From: Desulfurococcales archaeon
GTDB taxonomy: Archaea; Thermoproteota; Thermoprotei_A; Sulfolobales; Ignisphaeraceae
Length of the DNA: 64,000 bases
Direction of reading: 5' to 3'
NCBI GenBank assembly: GCA_027066265.1
Contig: JAMOOB010000490.1
Coordinates: 8,207-72,206, forward strand
A program made the position numbers and the translations under genes. The notes beneath the pieces were generated by a model, which saw nothing but the letters and a program-made list of their open reading frames with translations, searched no databases and was not told the DNA's origin. Of the stretch, positions 25,665 through 34,023 are shown piece after piece. Each line of letters starts with the position of its first letter. The stretch's first letter is position 1.

Positions 25665-26444
25665 CTACGACGCTATTATCGGTATATCGGCCTCCAGCAC
25701 GAGCCTCGATCTACCGAGGAACCCTCTCGACGCCGCTACCCTCACGGTCTTCGTACCGAGCTTGACTAGCTCGCCTATCGGAGCCGCTGCGTAGGCTGTA
25801 GCTAACGGTATGTCAACGACTACTACTGGTCCCTTCCCGGTGTGTACAACCCTAATCGGCTTGAACTCGGATAGCCTCGGAATGGCGCCCCTCTTAACGA
25901 GCTCTCTAACAACGTTTACGAGCTCCTGTGCGGCGTGGTACGTCGGTGTCCCCTTGATCGCGCTCTCTATCTCTCCTAGCCTATCGTTCAGCTCCTCCAT
26001 CAGAACCCTCGCCGCGTTCCTCCAGTCCATCGGTGCTCGACCGAGCTTCCTCACCACAGCTGCGGCTGTGTAGCACGCGAACTCGGCTACGGCGCGCAGC
26101 AGCCTGTCGATAAGCCTCTTCCTCTCGCTCGGAAGAGCAGCTCCTTCGGCGGCAGCTAGGAGAGCTCCGTAGATGGCTAGGTACGCCGGGGAGACTAGAA
26201 CGCGCTTCCCAGCGACGTCGGGACAGATCCACTTCCTGCACCTCCCCTCCGTATCCAGATCGAGAGCGAGGTCGACGCCGAAGAGCTCCTCGATACGCTT
26301 CCTCAGTATGTTCGCAAACGTGTCCAGCACACGGTGGTACGCCTCGAACGGATTCACAAAGCCGGTAGCAGCGCTACTGCTGCTACCACCAACAATCTCC
26401 TCGGTGACCACAACCTGGGGCTGCACCTGCTGAGCCTGCGACAT
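25665..26444 (-). CDS. hypothetical protein, possibly structural
   Basis: 259 residues from the ATG at 26444, preceded by GGGGTGG. Residues 1-30 are Gln/Val-rich. A helical domain follows (VLDTFANILRKRIEELFGVD; RRLIDRLLRAVAEFACYTAA-like helices) with a small C-x5-C segment (CRKWIC). The C-terminus is a beta-rich segment (KGPVVVVDIPLATAYAAAPI). It heads the leftward unit 26.4-24.7 kb. A CCACAGCTGCGG copy lies inside (26054). No family recognised. Confidence 0.72.
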   Translation of the reverse strand: MSQAQQVQPQVVVTEEIVGGSSSSAATGFVNPFEAYHRVLDTFANILRKRIEELFGVDLALDLDTEGRCRKWICPDVAGKRVLVSPAYLAIYGALLAAAEGAALPSERKRLIDRLLRAVAEFACYTAAAVVRKLGRAPMDWRNAARVLMEELNDRLGEIESAIKGTPTYHAAQELVNVVRELVKRGAIPRLSEFKPIRVVHTGKGPVVVVDIPLATAYAAAPIGELVKLGTKTVRVAASRGFLGRSRLVLEADIPIIAS

Positions 26445-26475
26445 GTATCCACCCCAAACCCCGCTCCCAGCAAAA

Positions 26476-26537
26476 CAATATAAGCGTAGCCTAGAACGCA
26501 CAAACGATGCGTGCCGCGTCTATGCCCACAGCTGTGG
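26476..26537 (-). promoter_or_regulatory. promoter region with palindrome
   Basis: Minus strand GGCTACG then CTTATATTG (around 26476-26484), about 36 bases before 26444. The exact palindrome at 26526-26537 is about 50 bp upstream of TATA, and CCTTTTTCC from the preceding gene's end abuts it. Confidence 0.5.
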
Positions 26538-26575
26538 TCAGGAAAAAGGTGTAGGTGTGTACCCGAGGTGAACGG

Positions 26576-26932
26576 TTATCCAGGCTTAACCACTATGTCA
26601 ACGCCGTGACGCTTCAGGCATTCCAACCACTCCTCGTCTTTGTTCCTCAGCTCGAAGCCCGATGGAGTCTCTATCCAGTCCGCACCAACCTCCTCAGCAC
26701 ACTTGATGAAGAACTCCCTGAGCCTGTTGTACTCGCTCTCCGGAAGCACACCGAGGTAGAACGCGCTACCGCTCTTCTCGGTGCTCTGGCTCGAAGCACT
26801 GACTACCTCGGGCTGGATCACCCTATACTTCTCAACATTTACCTTCCTGTAGCATCTAGGGCACGTTGCGTATCTAGCCCTACCCCTGTACTCCCATTCA
26901 TGACCACATCTAGGGCATCTCACACGAACCAT
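26576..26932 (-). CDS. zinc-ribbon protein
   Basis: 118 residues from the ATG at 26932, preceded by GGTGG. An N-terminal zinc ribbon spans residues about 4-30 (RCPRCGHEWEYRGRARYATC and CPRCYRK: two C-x2-C knuckles 16 residues apart). A Ser/Gln linker follows, then a C-terminal alpha/beta domain (FYLGVLPESEYNRLREFF). Single zinc ribbons of this type occur in archaeal transcription-related and viral proteins. The microsatellite at 26940-27120 starts immediately upstream. Confidence 0.78.
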   Translation of the reverse strand: MVRVRCPRCGHEWEYRGRARYATCPRCYRKVNVEKYRVIQPEVVSASSQSTEKSGSAFYLGVLPESEYNRLREFFIKCAEEVGADWIETPSGFELRNKDEEWLECLKRHGVDIVVKPG

Positions 26933-26939
26933 GCTAGCC

Positions 26940-27120
26940 ACCTACCACCCACTACCTACTACCCACCACCTACTAGCCACCCACTACTCACTACCCACTA
27001 CCTACCAGTTTAAATACTCACTACCTACTCACTAGCTACTAGCTACCCACTACTCACTACCTACTAGCTACCCACCTACCCACCACTACCTACCTATCTA
27101 CCTACCTCCCTACCTACTCC
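26940..27120. repeat. (CTAC/CCAC)n microsatellite tract
   Basis: About 180 bases composed almost only of CTAC, CCAC, CTCA and CTAG tetramers on the plus strand, so the minus strand is a run of GTAG/GTGG. It lies between divergent genes (26932 leftward, 27199 rightward) and holds no gene. The minus strand has many GG pairs at four-base spacing, which could allow two-tier G-quadruplexes. The exact palindrome at 27133 follows it. Confidence 0.85.
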
Positions 27121-27132
27121 AAGAAGCCTTAC

Positions 27133-27177
27133 CCACAGCTGTGGTATAGAGGGAGGAGTCGGAGGAGTCGTTTTAGC
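27133..27177 (+). promoter_or_regulatory. promoter with upstream palindrome (rightward)
   Basis: Exact palindrome at 27133-27144 and a TATA-like GTTTTAGC at 27170-27177, centre to centre about 35 bp, with the ATG of the coiled-coil mini-gene at 27199. It shows the same geometry as leftward promoters, in the opposite orientation. Confidence 0.5.
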
Positions 27178-27198
27178 TCTGCTCTATGTAGTATCGGT

Positions 27199-27288
27199 AT
27201 GGAGGAGCTCAAGCGTAGAATTGAACGGCTGGAGAGCATTGTTAGCAACCTTATCAGAGGTGGTGTAGGTGCCTCCGAAGGGGAGTAG
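27199..27288 (+). CDS. 29-residue coiled-coil mini-protein
   Basis: ATG at 27199; the product begins MEELKRRIERLESIVSNLIR, a clean heptad pattern, then a short Gly tail. It ends inside the start region of the next gene (27269), and GAGGTGGTG within it provides that gene's ribosome-binding site. It may be a leader or coupling peptide, or a small oligomerisation partner of the ribbon-helix-helix protein. Confidence 0.5.
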   Translation: MEELKRRIERLESIVSNLIRGGVGASEGE

Positions 27289-28252
27289 ATCCATCGTTGT
27301 ATCTCGAGAGATCTACGATACGTTGTCTGAGATGGCTAGGAAGCTCGGCTTTAGAACCGTTGCCGAACTGCTTACGCATTTAGCAACGCTCTACAGAGCT
27401 ATGGGCGAGACGTTCTTGCATACGCTAATCGGTACCGCCTTGGGTACCCAAGGTGGTACCCAAATCGGTACCCAAGTGGGTACGCAAGGCGGTATCCAAA
27501 TCGGTACCGATGGACGTACGCTCATCGGTACCCAAGGCGGTACGCACGTGGGTACCCAAGTGGGTACCGATGGTGGTACCCAAGTGGGTACCACCTTGGG
27601 TACGCATGGTGGTACCCAAATCGGTACCGATGCTGGGGCTCTGAAGAGGTTGATGGATGAGGTTCTGAAGGTGTGTCTAAGGAGATGCCAGGATATGGTG
27701 AATCCGTTTACGGCTAAGATCGACGAGAGTGCTAGGAGGCTAGCTGAGCTCTACGAGGCGGTTCAGAGCCTTGCTACGAAGATAGATATGCTTAGCCAGA
27801 GCGGCACTGCTACACAGTTCGCTTCACATCAGTCTACGCAGGTAGGGGGATCTACGCAGCCTTCTGCTACATCGAGATCCTCTGGTAAGCGCCAGAGGAA
27901 GTCGGCTTGGGATATACTAGTCGAGCAGAAGGTTCTGTTCGAATCGGAGCTGGCGAAGAGGAGGGATAAGGATACGAGGGATAGGATATTCTCTAGCCTG
28001 AGAAAGCAGGGTGCAGTAGTCCTGGAGCTCAAGAACGAGCGTGTTGCTATAGAACCGCTGTTCTGGGACGAGTTCGTCAATAAGCTTAGCGAGATACGAA
28101 CAGCAGACGAGGAAGAGGTGCGGAAGATCCTCGATCCGCTACAGTTCACACTCTTTCAAAAGCTCAGAGAATCAGGGCTACTCTACTTTGATGGAATCAA
28201 CAAGAGATGGAGTCTAACGGAAGAAATCGGAAGATACTCTGAAGAAACATAG
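27269..28252 (+). CDS. ribbon-helix-helix protein with Gly-Thr tetrapeptide repeats
   Basis: 327 residues. Residues about 5-45 look like a ribbon-helix-helix DNA-binding domain (RSIVVSREIYDTLSEMARKL followed by a second helix). Residues about 52-125 are about 17 units of G-T-[Q/D/H]-x, encoded by near-identical 12-base units rich in GGTACC. A coiled coil follows, then a Ser/Gln linker, then a basic C-terminal domain with winged-helix spacing (DRIFSSLRKQGAVVLELKNE). It is a candidate DNA-organising or segregation protein. The repeat region is clearly prone to slippage. The start is a GTG preceded by GAGGTGGTG. Confidence 0.85.
   Translation: MPPKGSRSIVVSREIYDTLSEMARKLGFRTVAELLTHLATLYRAMGETFLHTLIGTALGTQGGTQIGTQVGTQGGIQIGTDGRTLIGTQGGTHVGTQVGTDGGTQVGTTLGTHGGTQIGTDAGALKRLMDEVLKVCLRRCQDMVNPFTAKIDESARRLAELYEAVQSLATKIDMLSQSGTATQFASHQSTQVGGSTQPSATSRSSGKRQRKSAWDILVEQKVLFESELAKRRDKDTRDRIFSSLRKQGAVVLELKNERVAIEPLFWDEFVNKLSEIRTADEEEVRKILDPLQFTLFQKLRESGLLYFDGINKRWSLTEEIGRYSEET
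27431..27632 (+). repeat. 12-bp tandem repeat inside the ribbon-helix-helix gene
   Basis: About 17 consecutive 12-base units of the form GGTACCCAAGTG, with GGTACC or GGTACG at the start of each. They encode the Gly-Thr-Gln-x tract. The near identity at DNA level points to recent expansion or homogenisation. Confidence 0.9.
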
Positions 28253-28290
28253 CCACAGCTGTGGTGACAAAGTGTGAGGAGCGGTGAGTG

Positions 28291-28716
28291 CTAGGGCACG
28301 TTCTTGAGGAGCGCAACTATCTTTGGTATGAGTATGCTTGCCTTGTCTACGTTTGTAATAATATCGATCTTCATGCGCAGCACGCTATGCGGCTCGTTAC
28401 CTATGACAAGATGTATCACCTGGGCTCCCTGCGATCTCCTGGTATGCGACATGTAGACGGTAAGCGATACGGGGTGCCCGAACGGGCTCTTCTTTGCTTC
28501 TAGCCATAGATAGACCCTCTCGTTTCCTAGGATAGCCTCTACCTTTGGGGAGCTCCACGAGAACCCGCTCGGCTTAGAGAATAGCCTTCTGATAGCCGCG
28601 AAGAGACTCTGCGTAAGCTCCTCAAGAAGCTTAGCACCGTACTCGAACCCAGCATCAGCACCACGAAGCATCGCGCTCGTCTTGGTGGAGCTCCTCCTAT
28701 CCACAGCACTAGGCAT
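28291..28716 (-). CDS. hypothetical alpha/beta protein
   Basis: About 141 residues from the ATG at 28716. N-terminal helix (KLLEELTQSLFAAIRRLFSK), then strands containing aromatic and basic residues (ERVYLWLEAKKSPFGHPVSL), and a C-terminal helix. The fold order resembles small PD-(D/E)xK-like or restriction-type proteins (helix, E, ExK: LWLEAKK), but the first acidic residue cannot be fixed by eye. It is convergent with the ribbon-helix-helix gene, with an exact palindrome in the 38-base gap. Confidence 0.68.
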   Translation of the reverse strand: MPSAVDRRSSTKTSAMLRGADAGFEYGAKLLEELTQSLFAAIRRLFSKPSGFSWSSPKVEAILGNERVYLWLEAKKSPFGHPVSLTVYMSHTRRSQGAQVIHLVIGNEPHSVLRMKIDIITNVDKASILIPKIVALLKNVP

Positions 28717-28749
28717 GGAAACCCCTAGCGCTGCACGCATCTAAGAGGA

Positions 28750-28792
28750 TATATGCGTAGCGAAGGAGAGTATGCTTTGTCCACAGCTGCGG
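28750..28792 (-). promoter_or_regulatory. promoter with near-palindrome 33 bp upstream
   Basis: Minus strand TTCGCTACG then CATATATCC (28750-28758), about 35 bases before 28716. CCACAGCTGCGG at 28781-28792 is centred about 33 bp upstream of TATA, and a CCTTTTTCTT terminator follows directly upstream. Confidence 0.65.
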
Positions 28793-28810
28793 GATAAGAA
28801 AAAGGTTTGG

Positions 28811-29248
28811 CTACGGGTAGAGGTCTACCCTTCGTATCTCTATACCGTGCTCTGGAAGCACCTTCTGCGCCGCTAGGAAGAGACTGCCGTACTGCTTTAC
28901 CTGGGGTAGGAGCTCGCTTAGCAGCTTCTCGTACTCCTGCTTCGTCAGCTCGTCGAGCGGTGCCTTGACGAAGAGCACCGCTACATCTCCTTCGACGCTA
29001 TCGTGTATCACTAGAGCTCCGTGAAGCCCTGTATCTACAACAGATTCTGTATCTCCATCACCGGAAACGACGCGGAGATAGAACCTGCCCTCATCATCGA
29101 CTCTACAGCTCCGCTTCGTATCCTCTAAGCACCACCTCTTCAATGCGTCTCTCAGAACATCGAATATCGTGTATCTAGCCCTGACGTAGTCTACCCTGGT
29201 CCTTGACAACGAAGCGCCAGTGCTTCTCCTAGCCGCTTTACGAGGCAT
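28811..29248 (-). CDS. hypothetical protein
   Basis: About 145 residues from the ATG at 29248, chosen because GGTGG lies upstream and TATA is at the right distance; the frame opens at 29281. Basic N-terminus (PRKAARRSTGASLSRTR), a helical segment with Cys (LKRWCLEDTKRSC), then strands (RFYLRVVSGDG; GALVIHDSVEGDVAVLFVK) and a C-terminal helix. No family recognised. It forms its own transcription unit. Confidence 0.7.
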   Translation of the reverse strand: MPRKAARRSTGASLSRTRVDYVRARYTIFDVLRDALKRWCLEDTKRSCRVDDEGRFYLRVVSGDGDTESVVDTGLHGALVIHDSVEGDVAVLFVKAPLDELTKQEYEKLLSELLPQVKQYGSLFLAAQKVLPEHGIEIRRVDLYP

Positions 29249-29278
29249 CCAACCACCGTTCAGCGCTACGCGAAGAAA

Positions 29279-29321
29279 CATATATGCGTAGCGAAAAAGA
29301 GCTCTGTATCCACAGCTGTGG
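29279..29321 (-). promoter_or_regulatory. promoter with exact palindrome 33 bp upstream
   Basis: Minus strand TTTTTCGCTACG then CATATATG (29279-29286), about 31 bases before the ATG at 29248, with the exact palindrome at 29310-29321. It is the clearest example of the palindrome-BRE-TATA-SD arrangement. Confidence 0.75.
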
Positions 29322-29328
29322 CTACGGT

Positions 29329-29760
29329 TTACTCTGGCGGCATTATCCCTAGCTTTACGGCTAGGTAGTAGGCTATCGATGCTCCTAGAAGCGTGGATAC
29401 GACCGACTGCAGAGCCATGGACGCTGTTGGCGGTATCGGTAGGCTGGACAGAACGGCTAGGACAACGGTTGTTATCCCCGAGACCGCGGGTAGGAAAAGC
29501 GATAGGTATACCGTTACACCCGCTAGCTTCCCCAGCCTGGGCATGAACACCGAGACCACTCCGCTCACCTTCCCGAGGGCGCCCAGGATGATGCTCGTTA
29601 GACCCACTATCGGCAGCAGAGCGGACATCCTAGCCATCGCGGGGTGGATGGGGAAGCCCAGGGACGTTAGCACGATGCTCATCAACGTAGCCAGTATGAA
29701 GGTCGCTATACCGAACTGAAACGCGAACCTTCCGATCGAGACGAATATCGCCGACGCCAC
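29329..29760 (-). CDS. four-helix membrane protein
   Basis: 143 residues with four transmembrane segments (about 10-30, 45-65, 80-100 and 112-135) separated by short Pro/Gly loops. The GTG start overlaps the stop of the 1403-residue protein gene by one base (TAGTG), so the two are coupled. It may be a membrane partner of that protein in an envelope or in a pore-like complex. No family recognised. Confidence 0.72.
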   Translation of the reverse strand: MASAIFVSIGRFAFQFGIATFILATLMSIVLTSLGFPIHPAMARMSALLPIVGLTSIILGALGKVSGVVSVFMPRLGKLAGVTVYLSLFLPAVSGITTVVLAVLSSLPIPPTASMALQSVVSTLLGASIAYYLAVKLGIMPPE

Positions 29761-32700
29761 TAGAGCACCACCCGCTCGCCCACCCTACCCTTCCTCCATA
29801 CCCTTCTTATCCTCGGCACAGCCGCGACCATAGGTAGGCTAGGCGGTCTCGAAACCCTCCTCACCCTGGGCAGCCTTCTCCACGACAGCCACACCTCGTC
29901 TAGAACCGGAACAACCTCCGTAACCTCCTCGAGAACCGGCTGAGTAACGACAACTACGACTCCCTGCGTAGACTCCTCGGTGCCTACGCTCGTGCACCTG
30001 CTGAGCTCGGTGAGAGACGTTGACCTCGTCGTTGTGCTCACCTTCTGCGTATCTGTAACCTCCCTGTTGACCACCTCGAGCTCTATATCCGTTGTCTCCT
30101 CCCTCGGTATAGACGTGCTCCTGCTCTGATCGATCGGCGATACCGTTGACCGCCTCCTGCGGAACACAACGACGTCCGGTCTGACAATCGTTGCAACGAT
30201 ATCTATATCCCTCTCCACCAGCTTGCTTCCATACCTCCTCAGCTCATCTGCAAGCTCAACGACTAGGCGCCTAGCGAGCCTATCGTACCTAGCATCGTCT
30301 ACCATCTTGACCAGCCTCTCGGCAACAACCTTGATATCTCTTTTGCTAGCCACATCCTTCTCCACAGCTGTGGACTCAGACCTTGACTCCACCTCGCTTA
30401 GACCGAGAGTGCTCCTAAGGATCTCATCCACCGTCTTCTCATGCTTCTCGGCGACGACGCTGATGCTCCTCCTCGTCTCCACATCCTCATCGATGCTACG
30501 CTCCTTAGCGAGCTTCGTAAGCCTATCGATGCCCAGCGTCTGCTTGACTACCCTATCGATAGACTTCAGATGCTTTTCGGCAACAACATTGATGCTGCGA
30601 TCCGTCTCCGCAGCTGTAGGTAGCTCGCTCTCCTTAGTGAGCCTCTCGCGCTCTAGCATCGGCAGGGTCTTCCTCAAGACCTCGTCTACCTGCTTCAGAC
30701 GCTTCTCGGCAACAACATCGATGTTCCTCTTGGTCTCCACAGAAGCGTCCAGCTCTCGCTCCTTAGCAAGATGCTTCCTCTCGGTCAGCCTCTGCGTCTC
30801 TCTAAGAACCTCGTCAACGGTTTTGAGGTGCTTCTCAGCAACAACGCTGATAGTCCTCTTGGTCTCGACCTCTTCACCAACGTTGTTCTCTCTAGACAGC
30901 TTGGTGATGCGGTCTATGTCCTGTCTATGCCTGAGAACCTCGTCAACGGTCTTCAGATGCCTCTCGGCAACTACGTGGATATCTCTCCTGGTGGTGACGT
31001 CTGCGCTGAGAGACGTCTCTTTGCTGAGCTTCGTACGCTGCGTCTCTCTGAGTATATGCCTAACTACTCTGTCTAGAACCTGGGTCATGACCGTTCCTAC
31101 AACGTTTATCGCCGTATCTATCCTAGCGATAGCGTTGAGAACCCTGTACCTCGCCTCCTGCATCGGCAGGGTCTCGCTCATGGATGTAGAGGTAATGGTC
31201 TCGGCGGTAACGACCCTGTTCACGACCCTGTTGATCGATAGGAGCAGACTCTTCAGCTGAGCGAGATCGATAATCGTCTTCTGCAGGTAGTCGGCTAGCT
31301 GCTGAAGACCCTCGTCCTGAAGCTCCTCCGCGGCGGTCTCGATGCTCTGCTTGGCTTGCTGGAGCTCCGCTATAACCCTATCGATATCGATCCTCTTACC
31401 GACCTCCAGGCTGATGCCGTACTGCTTCAGAGCCTCCGCAACGCTCTTCAGCTCCTGCATAGCTACGGCGCTCCTACCGACAGCCTCACCAACCTTCTCG
31501 CCCCTCTCCGCGCGCTGTATCGCGCTCTCTATCTGGCTCGGCGTGGCGGCTACAACGCCGAGGATTGTAACCGTGGTTCCCTCCGGATCGCTCACCGGCA
31601 TAGGTACGACAACAGATCCCCTACGCGTTGTGGTAACCATGGACTCCAGGAGCTTTCCTAGCTCCACCGCGGTCTCGGGCTCGGTCTTAGCCGCGGTCTC
31701 GACGATCTGCTTCACGTACTGGGCAGCCTCGTCGAGCCTACGCTTCGTGACGGCGTCCACGAACTTCCTGAAGTACGGCTCTATCTCTCTCCACAGATCC
31801 CTCGATATCATCACCTTCTGCCTGATCGTGTAGTAGATGTCGCCGACCTCTCCGCTCGGCTTCGTTTCGGCAACGACTCTCTGAACCATCGTCGAGACGA
31901 TCCTGTCGTCGACGCTCCTCCCTGTTACGTACTTCAGCAGCTCGGCTATCCTCCCCCTGCCCACAGCTACGGTAACGACCCTCCCCTCAGCCGGCTTGAT
32001 CAGAAGCGTCGACTCCTCGAGGAACACAGGGTACGGCGCCGAGAGAGCCTCCTCAACAGCCTTAGCGTTCGTTATCCTGAGATCGTCTAGGTGCTGCTCG
32101 AGCCACCTAACGACATCCCTCATCTGCTTGAGCACGCCCCTCTCCTTGAGGACCCTGTAGAGCGCTACGGACAGCGGTATGTTCTCCTTCTTGGCGAGCT
32201 CGTCGGCAGCCTCGATAAGCTTGGGGTCTAGCCACACCCTGGGCGCAGCTGTGGGATCGGCCGGTATCTGGAACCTCAGTATCCTTCCGTCTACAGCCAC
32301 CTCGAGATCGATGAACTTATCGCTCTTCGCAGGTATAGCGACGGTCTTGACCTTGGTTCCGCTGATGTAGATCGGTCTACCGCTCCTAATCGCGTCCTCT
32401 AGAGCCTGGAGGAACTCCATCTGGCTCCTCGTTTCGAGAGGTATCTGGTAGACGATCTCGAGGAGGTTCTGGATCTCCTCCGGCTTGAGGTTCCTCTTCG
32501 CTATGTACGCAAGGATCTGGTGAGCAGCGTAGTTCTCGTCACCGACCTTAACGACGCGCGACAGCTTCATCGCCGCGTTCTTCAGCATCTCTACGGGTAT
32601 CTTGGCGTAGGGCTTGATCTTACCCGCCTCCTCGTAGAATATCACAACGTATGTCCTCCCCGTGCTCGGGTCGTAAACCGTGTCGAAGAACTTCGTCTCG

Positions 32701-33971
32701 ACTCTATCGGGAACGAAGTCACCTACGATCTTAGCCGCCTCCTGCGGGGTGAAGCCCCTGATCATCTCCGCGAGCTTCGCGAGCTTGATGCTGCCGGTCC
32801 TCTTAGCGATCCTCGCTACCGCTTTGGCTAGGAGGGTTCTTGCCAGACCGGCCGCTCTAGCACCTATCGCACCGGCTGCTGCACCGGCTACGAGGCTACC
32901 TATGAACTCGGCGAGAGCATTCGGGTCCTCTCTAAGCTCCTTCAGAAGCAGGTCTCGAACAAGCGGGTTCCCCAGCTGGTTCAGCTGGTTCGCGAGGTCG
33001 GCTAGCAGAGGAGCTGCGAAGAGACCTCCGGTCAGGTCTATGAGGAGCGCGTATAGAGCTCCCTGAGCGCCGCTCAGAGCGGTCTTGAGCGCAGCTGCGG
33101 CGATCTGCATCAGCTGCCCTTTGATATCGCCCCTCTTGGCAAGCTCCTCTCCCTGCCTCTCCCACTGGCTCAGGATCTGCCTAGCTCGATCGAATAGCTC
33201 CTGCAGCGTAACGAGCTTTATTGCTCGAGCAACCTGCCACCACCACTCGGTCCACTGAGGCGGCTTGACCTGGTCGAGCTTACCCTCCTCTACCAGCTTC
33301 GCCAGCTCCTCGACCTTCTTGGGGAGGCACATCCTCACCGCTTCGGCAGCCTGCTCCGGACCGAGGTTCGCGACCTCGTTCGCCACAAGCTCTACGTACT
33401 CGTTGAACTTCCTGTGGATTAGACCGGCTAGCGCTAGCGCTAGCAGCAGGTCGTGCGGTACGGATACGTCGAGCTCGATACGATCCTTCACGATGTAGGG
33501 CGTGACGACGATCCTCGTCTTACCCTCGTAGAGACCGCGATACGCGTTCTCTAGAACCTGCCTAAGCTTCTTGTAGAGGTCCTCGGGAAGGGATTCGGAC
33601 ATGACAACCAGCTCGGCTATCGCCCTCGCTAGCACGCTCCTGGCTTCGTTCGTCATCTTCTCGCTGACCTTCTTGCTGTACTCGGTGAGCGTCAGGTTCC
33701 CGCTCCTAATCGTCTCCTCCTGCTTCTCCCACCACTCCTTCCACGCCTTCTGGTACGCATCCCACTGCCTCTGCCACGTCTCGTAGTACCTGTAGAGAGG
33801 GACGGTGACGTACCTGTAGACAGGCGAAACAACGATGCTCGTGATGACCCTTGTAGGAGCGTAAGCTGTTGTAACGGCTGTTACGTGCCTCGTTACGTAC
33901 TGCGTCACCACCTTGGTGACGTAGAGCTTTGGCCCGGGGTACTCCACAACGATGTCTATACCGCTGCTCAC
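29760..33971 (-). CDS. 1403-residue coiled-coil protein with Val-Thr N-terminus and 43-residue repeats
   Basis: Residues about 14-60 are Val-Thr repeats (LYVTKVVTQYVTRHVTAV). Residues about 70-985 are mostly long helices with an Ala/Gly-rich hydrophobic stretch at about 350-395 that could insert into a membrane. Residues about 985-1245 contain six tandem 43-residue units with the core VVAEKHLKTVDEVLR and an E-T-K/R-R start. The C-terminus is Arg/Val/Thr-rich with charged beta patterns. It contains the palindrome copies at 30362 and, changed, at 30608, 31961, 32243 and 33089. Size and repeats fit a virion tail, tape-measure or internal scaffold protein; a cell-surface protein is an alternative. 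Confidence 0.88.
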   Translation of the reverse strand: MSSGIDIVVEYPGPKLYVTKVVTQYVTRHVTAVTTAYAPTRVITSIVVSPVYRYVTVPLYRYYETWQRQWDAYQKAWKEWWEKQEETIRSGNLTLTEYSKKVSEKMTNEARSVLARAIAELVVMSESLPEDLYKKLRQVLENAYRGLYEGKTRIVVTPYIVKDRIELDVSVPHDLLLALALAGLIHRKFNEYVELVANEVANLGPEQAAEAVRMCLPKKVEELAKLVEEGKLDQVKPPQWTEWWWQVARAIKLVTLQELFDRARQILSQWERQGEELAKRGDIKGQLMQIAAAALKTALSGAQGALYALLIDLTGGLFAAPLLADLANQLNQLGNPLVRDLLLKELREDPNALAEFIGSLVAGAAAGAIGARAAGLARTLLAKAVARIAKRTGSIKLAKLAEMIRGFTPQEAAKIVGDFVPDRVETKFFDTVYDPSTGRTYVVIFYEEAGKIKPYAKIPVEMLKNAAMKLSRVVKVGDENYAAHQILAYIAKRNLKPEEIQNLLEIVYQIPLETRSQMEFLQALEDAIRSGRPIYISGTKVKTVAIPAKSDKFIDLEVAVDGRILRFQIPADPTAAPRVWLDPKLIEAADELAKKENIPLSVALYRVLKERGVLKQMRDVVRWLEQHLDDLRITNAKAVEEALSAPYPVFLEESTLLIKPAEGRVVTVAVGRGRIAELLKYVTGRSVDDRIVSTMVQRVVAETKPSGEVGDIYYTIRQKVMISRDLWREIEPYFRKFVDAVTKRRLDEAAQYVKQIVETAAKTEPETAVELGKLLESMVTTTRRGSVVVPMPVSDPEGTTVTILGVVAATPSQIESAIQRAERGEKVGEAVGRSAVAMQELKSVAEALKQYGISLEVGKRIDIDRVIAELQQAKQSIETAAEELQDEGLQQLADYLQKTIIDLAQLKSLLLSINRVVNRVVTAETITSTSMSETLPMQEARYRVLNAIARIDTAINVVGTVMTQVLDRVVRHILRETQRTKLSKETSLSADVTTRRDIHVVAERHLKTVDEVLRHRQDIDRITKLSRENNVGEEVETKRTISVVAEKHLKTVDEVLRETQRLTERKHLAKERELDASVETKRNIDVVAEKRLKQVDEVLRKTLPMLERERLTKESELPTAAETDRSINVVAEKHLKSIDRVVKQTLGIDRLTKLAKERSIDEDVETRRSISVVAEKHEKTVDEILRSTLGLSEVESRSESTAVEKDVASKRDIKVVAERLVKMVDDARYDRLARRLVVELADELRRYGSKLVERDIDIVATIVRPDVVVFRRRRSTVSPIDQSRSTSIPREETTDIELEVVNREVTDTQKVSTTTRSTSLTELSRCTSVGTEESTQGVVVVVTQPVLEEVTEVVPVLDEVWLSWRRLPRVRRVSRPPSLPMVAAVPRIRRVWRKGRVGERVVL

Positions 33972-34023
33972 CTCTGCTACACCCCGAAGAAACGGGCTTG
34001 CTGTGAGCTATCTGGGTATCGCT

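Noticed and set aside
27391..27644. Antisense Val-Pro/Gly-Thr repeat frames
   Set aside because: They are the other five frames of the 12-bp tandem repeat; only the ribbon-helix-helix frame has flanking domains.
30223..31260. 345-codon Ser/Leu-rich plus-strand frame
   Set aside because: It is antisense to the repeat region of the 1403-residue protein and mirrors its periodicity.
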